Shown here: piece after piece, positions 6,640-12,288 of the stretch
How positions within the stretch are numbered: position 1 is the stretch's first letter
How the letters are laid out: every line of letters starts with the position of its first letter
NCBI GenBank assembly: GCA_944326175.1
Contig: CALVCY010000029.1
Location: 1-12,288, forward strand
Origin: an uncultured Erysipelotrichaceae bacterium
Lineage (GTDB): Bacteria > Bacillota_I > Bacilli_A > Erysipelotrichales > Erysipelotrichaceae
Reading direction: 5' to 3'
Length of the DNA: 12,288 bases
Notes under the pieces: model-generated
What the model saw: the letters and a program-made list of their open reading frames with translations, nothing else
Told to the model about the DNA's origin: nothing
Database searches by the model: none
Program-made: the position numbers and the translations under genes

Positions 6640-6645
6640 GACCAT
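6632..6645. promoter_or_regulatory. ATGGT/ACCAT palindrome upstream of pepT
   Basis: ATGGTTTTGACCAT, extended by G and C to 6-bp arms, lies 18 bp before the likely pepT -10 box. It belongs to the recurring repeat set of this window. A role as operator is inference from its position. Confidence 0.4.
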
Positions 6646-6660
6646 CTCTCTTTCACTCTT

Positions 6661-6669
6661 TGATAAAAT
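6661..6669 (+). promoter_or_regulatory. Extended -10 promoter of pepT
   Basis: TGATAAAAT carries the TGn extension directly before TAAAAT (6664-6669), 24 bp ahead of the pepT start. TTGACC (6638-6643) is the only -35-like hexamer, at a long 20-bp spacing. AAGGAG at 6680-6685 is the ribosome site. Confidence 0.5.
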
Positions 6670-6693
6670 AGAAGCAATCAAGGAGAAAACATT

Positions 6694-7905
6694 ATGGATA
6701 TGTTGGAACGTTTCATCAAATACTGTCAATACAACACCCGCAGTGATGCTACATCACTGACAGTTCCGTCCAGTCATAACCAATATCGCTTTGCAGCAGA
6801 TGTATTGGTCAATGATCTCAAAGAAATCGGTGTGGAAGATGTGGTACTATCCGAAAGTGGTGTGGTCTATGGCAAGATCCATGGCAATGATGGTTCGATC
6901 AAGAATAAAGTGGGATTCATTGCCCATATGGATACGGCAGATTACAACAGTGAAAACATCAAACCGCAAATCATCGAAAACTATGATGGGAATGATATCA
7001 AACTCAATGATTCTATGGTCTTATCACCCTCACAATTTCCTTCATTGAAGGATCATGTGGGTAAGACCATCGTATGTACTGATGGTACCACTTTATTGGG
7101 TGGGGATGATAAAGCCGGTATCGTCATCATCATGGAAATGGCAAAGACACTGATCAATGATCCCACCATCCGTCATGGTGAGATCCGCATCGCATTCACT
7201 CCAGATGAAGAGATCGGTCATGGGACCGATCACTTCGATCTGAAACAATTCGATGCGGATTATGGTTTTACCATCGATGGAGGAGATATCCATTCCGTTA
7301 CATTGGAAACCTTCAATGCTGCTAAAGCAGCAATCGATATCCAAGGCTTTTCCATCCATCCAGGTGGTGCCAAGGGGAAGATGGTCAATGCCATCGATAT
7401 CGCCGTTCAATTGGCCACGATGTTGCCGGGTGAAGCCAAACCCCAATATACGCAAGGGCATGAAGGTTTTTATCATTTAGAAAGCTTAAATGGTAATTGT
7501 GAACATGCAACGATGCATTACATCATCCGTGATCATGATCATACCAAACTGAAAGATAAAAAAAATTATCTCAAGCATTTGGTCGAAACCATGAACATCC
7601 GATATGATGGGGCTATCACATTGAAGATGGAAGATCAGTACCGCAATATGTCAGTGGTATTAAAAGATCATCCGGAAGTATTGGAAACGGTAGAGAATAC
7701 ATTCAAGGCCATGGGGTGGTCCTATACCCATGGTTCCGCCAGAGGCGGAACCGATGGGGCCAATCTTTCCTTTATGGGATTACCGTGTCCTAATTTAGGA
7801 ACCGGTGGTTATAACGGACATGGTCCGTATGAATATGTCGTGGTTGAACAGATGAGAGCCATGGTTGATTTTCTGATCACCATGGTTTCCAAGGAGACGT
7901 TATGA
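6694..7905 (+). CDS. pepT: Peptidase T (M20B tripeptide aminopeptidase)
   Basis: This cytosolic di-zinc enzyme removes the N-terminal residue from tripeptides, the last step of peptide use. The 403-residue protein has the family length. Metal ligands and catalytic residues are visible in order: HMDTAD (H78, D80), GGDDKAG (D139), TPDEEIG (E172 as base, E173 as ligand), DGG (D195) and GHGPYEY (H376). HPGGAKGKMVNA and GSARGGTDGANLS are typical of the lid and dimer part. The start has AAGGAG 8 nt upstream. The stop overlaps the next gene by 4 bp (ATGA), so pepT and the sugar kinase are translated from one mRNA. There are no signs of damage. Confidence 0.97.
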   Translation: MDMLERFIKYCQYNTRSDATSLTVPSSHNQYRFAADVLVNDLKEIGVEDVVLSESGVVYGKIHGNDGSIKNKVGFIAHMDTADYNSENIKPQIIENYDGNDIKLNDSMVLSPSQFPSLKDHVGKTIVCTDGTTLLGGDDKAGIVIIMEMAKTLINDPTIRHGEIRIAFTPDEEIGHGTDHFDLKQFDADYGFTIDGGDIHSVTLETFNAAKAAIDIQGFSIHPGGAKGKMVNAIDIAVQLATMLPGEAKPQYTQGHEGFYHLESLNGNCEHATMHYIIRDHDHTKLKDKKNYLKHLVETMNIRYDGAITLKMEDQYRNMSVVLKDHPEVLETVENTFKAMGWSYTHGSARGGTDGANLSFMGLPCPNLGTGGYNGHGPYEYVVVEQMRAMVDFLITMVSKETL

Positions 7906-8831
7906 TCTATACCTGTACCATCAATCCTTCACTGGATTATTTCATGGAATATGACCATGACCTGACCATCGGCCCGGGTCATACCAACCGCAGTGTGTTG
8001 GAATATTATGAAGCCGGTGGAAAAGGCGTCAACTGTTCCATCGTGCTCAATAACATGGGTGTACCATCCAGAGCCTTTGGCTTTTTAGGTGGGTTTACCC
8101 GAGACTTCTACATTTCCTTGTTAAGCAAGTATGAATTGATCGAACCACGCTTTACCGATATCGATGGCAATACCCGCATCAATGTCAAGATCACCGGACG
8201 TCAATGCGTCGAATGCAATGCCGTGGGTCCATACATCACCAATACGGCATTCGATCGCTTTGAGAAAAAAGCATTGCGACTGATGGATTCCGATACACTG
8301 ATCTTCTCCGGTGCCTGCCATGATTATCTGCTCGATCGCATCGAGCCGATGTTTGAAAATCTTCACAAAGAAGGTGTTCGTTTATGTGTGGACAGTGGTC
8401 GTGCCATCTATGATATGGTCAAACGCATCGGTTGCTATCTGGTATTGATCAACGAACACGATGCCTCCACGTACTTCAATTGCAGCGATGATGAAGACGA
8501 ATTGGTCAAAGCGGCCGTCGCGTGGAAGCCAGACAATATCCGCTTTTTGATCTTGACCTTCGATAAGAATCGATCGATTTTGATCACGGATAAAGAAATC
8601 TACAAGGCCGATTCGATCGAATTGCCAAAAGAGCGGATCAATGGTGTCGGATTCGATGATTCGATCATGGCCGGATTCATGATGAATATCTTACGTTCAC
8701 CGGATGTCGTTGAAAGTTTCCAATTCGCGAATTCCTGTGGTCAGGCCACGTTATTTTCAAAAGGATTGGCGACCAAGGAACATATCAATTCCGTTTACGA
8801 AAAGATCAAAGTCGAGAAAATCGATTTATAA
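7902..8831 (+). CDS. PfkB-family sugar-phosphate kinase (1-phosphofructokinase / tagatose-6-phosphate kinase type)
   Basis: The 309-residue protein starts MIYTCTINPSLDYFM, the usual N terminus of FruK/LacC kinases, which phosphorylate fructose 1-phosphate or tagatose 6-phosphate with ATP. AGGKGVN (residues 38-44) is the first PfkB signature and LINEHD matches the KPNxxE region. The second signature, normally GAGDSxxAGF, reads GFDDSIMAGF (250-259). The catalytic aspartate (D253) is kept, but the small residues forming the anion hole are Phe and Asp. This suggests altered activity or another substrate, so I give no gene symbol. No PTS transporter or DeoR/GntR regulator lies beside it; it is coupled to pepT by ATGA. 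A TATAAT overlaps its stop codon and serves the next gene. Confidence 0.88.
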   Translation: MIYTCTINPSLDYFMEYDHDLTIGPGHTNRSVLEYYEAGGKGVNCSIVLNNMGVPSRAFGFLGGFTRDFYISLLSKYELIEPRFTDIDGNTRINVKITGRQCVECNAVGPYITNTAFDRFEKKALRLMDSDTLIFSGACHDYLLDRIEPMFENLHKEGVRLCVDSGRAIYDMVKRIGCYLVLINEHDASTYFNCSDDEDELVKAAVAWKPDNIRFLILTFDKNRSILITDKEIYKADSIELPKERINGVGFDDSIMAGFMMNILRSPDVVESFQFANSCGQATLFSKGLATKEHINSVYEKIKVEKIDL

Positions 8832-8832
8832 T
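8827..8832 (+). promoter_or_regulatory. -10 box upstream of the lipoprotein gene
   Basis: TATAAT overlaps the kinase stop codon (TAA 8829-8831) and abuts a palindrome starting at 8831. A transcript would begin near 8839, giving a leader of about 50 nt. No convincing -35 box is seen. Confidence 0.5.
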
Positions 8833-8864
8833 GGTTAAACCATCACTTTTGATGGTTCAACCAT
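8831..8864. promoter_or_regulatory. Tandem ATGGT/ACCAT palindromes, candidate operator
   Basis: ATGGTTAAACCAT (8831-8843) and ATGGTTCAACCAT (8852-8864), each with 6-bp arms and a 1-nt centre, lie 8 bp apart, two helical turns centre to centre. They directly follow the TATAAT and precede the ribosome site AAAGGAG (8866-8872). In RNA the inner halves could also pair with each other (AACCATCA 8838-8845 with TGATGGTT 8850-8857), giving competing hairpins. Either a dimeric repressor site or an RNA switch would fit; which one is not shown. Confidence 0.55.
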
Positions 8865-8888
8865 GAAAGGAGTACTTGTTTTAATCCA

Positions 8889-9548
8889 ATGAAATTCAAA
8901 TTATCACCGATTATTGTCCCATTGCTTTTACTTACTGGCTGTGCGAGTGAAAATGGTGTCACCACCACATCCCCAACCACCACTCAACCCAGTGTCGATT
9001 TTAGTCAATCCGAAGCCAACAAGGTGGAATTTACCATCGATTCCTCCAGTGGTATGGACCTATCCATCTATACTCCCGATACGAGCAGTTATTATTTCTT
9101 AGAAGATAATCAACACATGCTCAAAGGACTAACGTTCCAGGAAGCGTTGAAGATCTATGATGATTCATCCTTTACCGGTATCGTTTTCTATGGTTATCCG
9201 GGATGTGCGTTTTGCAATGAGGCTTTACCGACATTAGTCGATGTTGCTGTTTCGTATGACCAGCCTTTCTATTATGTCAATGTCCATATGGAGGGCTATT
9301 CGATCAGCGAAGAAGATCTATCCGAATTCGAAAACTACGCCTATGCCTATTATCAGGATGATGGACAAGGCGGTAAAAGTTTCTTCGTCCCGACGGTTTT
9401 TGCCATCAAGGACGGGACGATCCTTGATGCCCACACGGGATTGATCGACGGGATGAACATCGATACCTCCCAACCGTTGACGCAGGAAGCGTATGATGCG
9501 TTAAGCAGCATTTATATCGAATTCTACGAGTCTGTTTACGGGCAATGA
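8889..9548 (+). CDS. Thioredoxin-fold lipoprotein
   Basis: The 219-residue protein has a lipoprotein signal: K2/K4, a hydrophobic core, and the lipobox LLTGC with the lipidated cysteine at residue 18. A Thr/Ser/Pro-rich tether follows (about 24-35). The second half has the thioredoxin hallmarks GYPGCAFCNEA (CxxC at 106 and 109) and FFVPTVF (the cis-proline loop, P168). It is probably anchored outside the membrane and reduces or forms disulfides in exported proteins. The acidic, Tyr-rich insertion between these motifs is longer than in plain thioredoxin. AAAGGAG lies 16 nt before the ATG, farther than normal; no better in-frame start exists, and a 9-codon frame (8863-8892) overlaps the start. 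A strong terminator follows, so the gene is transcribed alone. Confidence 0.85.
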   Translation: MKFKLSPIIVPLLLLTGCASENGVTTTSPTTTQPSVDFSQSEANKVEFTIDSSSGMDLSIYTPDTSSYYFLEDNQHMLKGLTFQEALKIYDDSSFTGIVFYGYPGCAFCNEALPTLVDVAVSYDQPFYYVNVHMEGYSISEEDLSEFENYAYAYYQDDGQGGKSFFVPTVFAIKDGTILDAHTGLIDGMNIDTSQPLTQEAYDALSSIYIEFYESVYGQ

Positions 9549-9552
9549 TACC

Positions 9553-9584
9553 AATAGCCATGGTTGTACCATGGCTATTTTTTT
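9553..9584 (+). terminator. Rho-independent terminator of the lipoprotein gene
   Basis: AATAGCCATGGT (9553-9564) and its complement (9568-9579) form a perfect 12-bp stem with a TGT loop, then a T tract (9578-9584). The core is a copy of the ATGGT/ACCAT repeat (9560-9572), the only copy built into a full terminator. Confidence 0.92.
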
Positions 9585-9613
9585 CTGATCATTCCCTATA
9601 CCATGAATACAGC

Positions 9614-9619
9614 TATAAT
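9614..9619 (+). promoter_or_regulatory. -10 box placed for a leaderless acetyltransferase mRNA
   Basis: A perfect TATAAT ends 6 nt before ATG 9626. Transcription normally starts about 7 nt after the box, so the transcript should begin at or beside the start codon. No ribosome site lies between. A -35 box is not evident. Confidence 0.55.
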
Positions 9620-9625
9620 AGAATC

Positions 9626-10087
9626 ATGTTTCTCAATTGGTTTCACAAAGAAAAACCACTCTTATATGGGGATATCCAGTTGATCAAGATGTATACCAGT
9701 CAGGAAAAAGGTGCCAATGGTTATTATCCCATGCATCGCTTTGGTATCTATGTGCAAAAGGATATGGTCGGAACCATCGATTTTCGCGATGGTTTCGATC
9801 CATGGTTGTATTTTGGTGGCCACATCGGTTATCGCATCGATCCCCGTTTCCGTGGCAGCCATTATGCCTACCAAGCATGTATGGCATTGATTCCCTTTAT
9901 CCAACAACAACATCATCAAACGATCTACATCACGGCTTCTCCGGAAAATATCGCATCGCGTAAAACCATCGAAAAACTGGGTGCTTATTTGTTAGATACC
10001 GTAGAAGTCCCATCTTCCCATTGGTCGTATCGACAGGGAGAACGAGTCAAATGCATCTACCAATGGGATATCATGGTCAAACCATAG
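9626..10087 (+). CDS. GNAT-family N-acetyltransferase
   Basis: The 153-residue protein shows the GNAT fold: a strand HIGYRIDPRFRGSHYAYQAC, whose RGSHYA is the acetyl-CoA pyrophosphate loop (R/Q-x-x-G-x-A type), and later ITASPENIASRKTIEKLGA, the usual C-terminal helix and strand of RimJ/RimL-like members, which acetylate N-terminal or small-molecule amines. The substrate is not predictable. A longer frame back to 9545 would pass through the terminator and promoter, so ATG 9626 is chosen; it starts MFLNWFHKEK without a ribosome site. The 3' end carries an ATGGT/ACCAT palindrome (10073-10085), and the stop is followed at once by the cls -10 box. Confidence 0.85.
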   Translation: MFLNWFHKEKPLLYGDIQLIKMYTSQEKGANGYYPMHRFGIYVQKDMVGTIDFRDGFDPWLYFGGHIGYRIDPRFRGSHYAYQACMALIPFIQQQHHQTIYITASPENIASRKTIEKLGAYLLDTVEVPSSHWSYRQGERVKCIYQWDIMVKP

Positions 10088-10093
10088 TATAAT
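10073..10093 (+). promoter_or_regulatory. cls promoter with adjoining palindrome
   Basis: TATAAT (10088-10093) begins right after the acetyltransferase stop codon and ends 9 nt before ATG 10103. The palindrome ATGGTCAAACCAT (10073-10085) occupies the spacer region just upstream, where a bound protein would block RNA polymerase. No ribosome site precedes the start, so the mRNA may have a leader of only a few bases. Confidence 0.5.
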
Positions 10094-10102
10094 TGTTCTG
10101 TT

Positions 10103-11629
10103 ATGAATAAGCTTTTAAAGGTCATCACTTCCCGTATCTTTCTTACTGTTGCTTTGATTTTGTTGCAACTTGGCCTTTTATTTACATTGATCGTCGGTTT
10201 TTCCATCGACCGCCAATGGGTATATGTCACCTTCAGCGTGATCGCGATCCTATTGATCCTGTATGTGATCAATATGAATAGTATCGATATTTCCTATAAA
10301 CTCGCTTGGATATTGGTATTGACCTGTATCCCGATCGTTGGACCAGTGTTGTATATCATTTTTGCCAATAAGAAGATCCCCAAGGCGCTTCGATTGGATA
10401 CTCAAAAAGTGATCGATCGTTTCAAGGAAAATTTGCCAGATAACGGTCATGAATTGATCGATAGCTATGGCGACCCTTATCATATGGCGGCCTTCCAGCA
10501 TTATTTAGTCGATAATGGCGGTGGTTGTGCCATCAATACCCGATGTGAATACTTCGGCATGGGGGATGACATGTTCCCACGACTTTTGCAGGATCTTCGT
10601 GCTGCGAAACACTTTATTTTGATGGAATATTTCATCGTTGCACCGGGCAAGATCTGGGACAGTATTTTTGAAATCTTGAAACAAAAGGTGAAAGAGGGTG
10701 TTGTGGTCAAATTCATTTATGATGATTTTGGAACGATCACCACCATGCCTCGCCATTTTCTTAAAGACTTACGAAACGCTGGCATCGAAGCCTATTGCTT
10801 CAATCCGATCGCACCGATGCTGATCGGTGCTTATAACTACCGTGATCATCGCAAGATCACGGTAGTGGACAATCGTATCGGGTATATGGGTGGGATCAAT
10901 TTAGCCGATGAATATGCCAATTTGATCGTTCGCTTCGGTACGTGGAAAGATTCAGCGGTACGCATCGAAGGGGAAGCGGTATGGAATTATACGGTCCTTT
11001 TCTTACAGGAATTTGAGGTACTGTGTGGTCAAACCATCGATTTTGCATGGTATCGCCAATACGGTTGCAGTGTACCATCCAACGCATTGGTGACATCATT
11101 TGCTGATGCTCCCACGGATGATAACAATCTTGGCCTGGATGCCCATCTTTCCATGCTTTACAATGCAAAAGATTATGTTTACATCAGTGCACCGTATCTT
11201 TTATTCAATCAATCATTGCTCACAGCCATCATTTATGCAGCCAAAAGAGGCGTGGATGTGCGCATCATCACGCCCTATATCCCGGATAAATGGTATGTCC
11301 ATATCGTCTCGCAATCTTATTACACTCAATTGCTCAAAGCTGGGGTAAGGATCTACGAGTATACACCGGGCTTTATCCACTCCAAGACCTGGGTCGCAGA
11401 TGATATCGTATCGATCGTTGGAACGACCAATGTGGATTATCGTAGCTATTACCTTAACTTTGAATGCAACACGATCATTACGGATAAAGATTTTGCACTC
11501 AATTGCCGTTATGATTATGAAGCCACATTGACGATGTGTAAAACCATCACCTTAAATGAATGTGAGAACCAATATTTGCTCAAACGTGTGATGACGGCAT
11601 TATGTGCGGTCTTCTCTCCGTTATTTTGA
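10103..11629 (+). CDS. cls: Cardiolipin synthase (phospholipase D family)
   Basis: The 508-residue membrane enzyme joins two phosphatidylglycerol molecules into cardiolipin and glycerol. Three N-terminal membrane segments (about residues 10-33, 39-57 and 65-88) form the PLDc_N anchor. Two HKD motifs are complete: H249-R-K251-x4-D256, followed by GGINLADEY, and H426-S-K428-x4-D433, followed by GTTNVDYRS. Length and layout are those of bacterial ClsA-type enzymes. The start MNKLLKVIT has no ribosome site and lies 9 nt after TATAAT. No terminator separates it from the phospholipase gene 39 bp downstream, so the two probably share an mRNA and act on membrane lipids together. Confidence 0.96.
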   Translation: MNKLLKVITSRIFLTVALILLQLGLLFTLIVGFSIDRQWVYVTFSVIAILLILYVINMNSIDISYKLAWILVLTCIPIVGPVLYIIFANKKIPKALRLDTQKVIDRFKENLPDNGHELIDSYGDPYHMAAFQHYLVDNGGGCAINTRCEYFGMGDDMFPRLLQDLRAAKHFILMEYFIVAPGKIWDSIFEILKQKVKEGVVVKFIYDDFGTITTMPRHFLKDLRNAGIEAYCFNPIAPMLIGAYNYRDHRKITVVDNRIGYMGGINLADEYANLIVRFGTWKDSAVRIEGEAVWNYTVLFLQEFEVLCGQTIDFAWYRQYGCSVPSNALVTSFADAPTDDNNLGLDAHLSMLYNAKDYVYISAPYLLFNQSLLTAIIYAAKRGVDVRIITPYIPDKWYVHIVSQSYYTQLLKAGVRIYEYTPGFIHSKTWVADDIVSIVGTTNVDYRSYYLNFECNTIITDKDFALNCRYDYEATLTMCKTITLNECENQYLLKRVMTALCAVFSPLF

Positions 11630-11668
11630 GCGATGTGAATCGATTTATATATAAAAGGAAGATTACTT

Positions 11669-12288
11669 ATGGAACAAACAGTTCAATCCGCTACGAATAC
11701 TCTAGCACTTGTCATGGAAGGTGGGGGCATGCGTGGCGCCTATACGGCCGGTGTGCTCTCTTATTTTCTTGAAAAACAGGTCAGCTTTGATTATGGTGTC
11801 GGTATTTCTGCCGGTGCGGTCAATCTGTGTGCCTATTGGATGAAACGGGCCGATTATCTGCATGAGATCATGGTCGAATACATGAGTGACAAGAAAAACA
11901 TCGGTCTTTCCCCATTTTTAAGAGAAGGGACCTTTGTCGGCTACAATTACATGTTCGACAATTTATTGCCCAAACAAGTCCAATTCGATCTTTCACAAGT
12001 CTCCAATACTTTAGCACCGTTTGAATTTGGCAATTACAATCTCGATCTTAACCGCAATGACTGGATCCAGAAAGAAGAAGTGACCATGAAGGATCTAAAA
12101 GCCAGCTGTACATTGCCGATCGCTGGCAAACCTGTTTATACCAGAGGTCATCTGTATATGGATGGTGGGATCACGACTATGGTCCCGATCGAGCGCAGTA
12201 TCGCACATGGTTGTAAAAAACATTTCGTGATCATCACCAAGGATAGTGAATATGTGCGCAATCCGGAACCGGCAGTGGAACTGAATAC
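11669..12288 (+). CDS. Patatin-like phospholipase (5' part)
   Basis: The gene runs off the window after 206 codons. The protein has the patatin serine hydrolase signature: oxyanion loop GGGMRGAY (residues 18-25), nucleophile elbow GISAG (S47) and the catalytic aspartate in DGG (D165), a Ser-Asp dyad that hydrolyses acyl esters of phospholipids or glycerolipids. There is no signal peptide or membrane span in the visible part, so it is probably cytosolic and acts at the inner membrane face. AAAAGGAAG sits 7-8 nt before ATG 11669. It follows cls closely, which supports a lipid-remodelling role. It resembles the YjjU/RssA-type bacterial patatins; which one cannot be decided without the C terminus. 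Confidence 0.92.
   Translation, partial: MEQTVQSATNTLALVMEGGGMRGAYTAGVLSYFLEKQVSFDYGVGISAGAVNLCAYWMKRADYLHEIMVEYMSDKKNIGLSPFLREGTFVGYNYMFDNLLPKQVQFDLSQVSNTLAPFEFGNYNLDLNRNDWIQKEEVTMKDLKASCTLPIAGKPVYTRGHLYMDGGITTMVPIERSIAHGCKKHFVIITKDSEYVRNPEPAVELN

Noticed and set aside
6339..6677. 112-codon minus-strand frame over yafQ and its terminator
   Set aside because: It overlaps a recognisable toxin remnant, a hairpin and the pepT promoter, and the protein has no family-like features.
7093..7476. 127-codon minus-strand frame within pepT
   Set aside because: It is antisense to a fully conserved enzyme, with no start signals, and is a by-product of codon bias.
9545..9625. Longer start for the acetyltransferase
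   Set aside because: It would translate through a 12-bp terminator hairpin and the TATAAT box.
10505..10756. Minus-strand frames within cls
   Set aside because: They are shadows of the conserved phospholipase D domain, with no ribosome sites.

Overview
The window looks like chromosome from a low-to-mid GC member of the Bacillota. The evidence is Shine-Dalgarno sites of the AAAGGAGG type, a lipobox protein, a Gx-type membrane protein, a two-HKD cardiolipin synthase with an N-terminal membrane anchor, and DinJ/YafQ and HicA/HicB modules. An Erysipelotrichia-like host is my guess, not a demonstrated assignment. No rRNA, tRNA, insertion sequence, phage gene or CRISPR array was seen.

Layout: (1) 1-1178: the 3' end of a Gx/HepS1-like membrane protein gene with a perfect 14-bp terminator, a structured intergenic stretch, and on the minus strand a small P-loop kinase gene whose base usage differs from its neighbours. 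(2) 1179-2985, minus strand: about 1.8 kb of coherent but broken coding sequence, best read as one decayed gene of unknown function with two frame changes and one in-frame stop. (3) 3083-4915: intact typA/bipA with promoter, strong ribosome site and terminator. (4) About 5020-6639: a toxin-antitoxin graveyard. A shattered hicA-hicB pair is followed by a dinJ antitoxin gene that is intact and has its own promoter, but its yafQ toxin is cut short by stop codons. (5) 6694-8831: pepT overlapping by 4 bp a PfkB-family sugar-phosphate kinase gene with an unusual active-site loop. (6) 8889-9548: a thioredoxin-fold lipoprotein gene with terminator. (7) 9626-12288: a GNAT acetyltransferase gene, a cardiolipin synthase gene, and the start of a patatin-like phospholipase gene. 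The last two form a likely phospholipid pair.

Two signals cut across the genes. First, a short inverted repeat, roughly ATGGT-N3/4-ACCAT, recurs many times. It sits beside or over TATAAT boxes upstream of the lipoprotein and cls genes, upstream of pepT, inside one terminator, and repeatedly within the decayed gene, so it could be an operator or a dispersed hairpin element. Second, three coding starts (2985 minus, 9626, 10103) lie only 6-9 nt after a perfect TATAAT with no ribosome site, which suggests leaderless mRNAs beside ordinary Shine-Dalgarno genes.

No clear new defence or biosynthetic system was found. The best leads are the repeat family, the leaderless starts, the decayed gene and the variant kinase.
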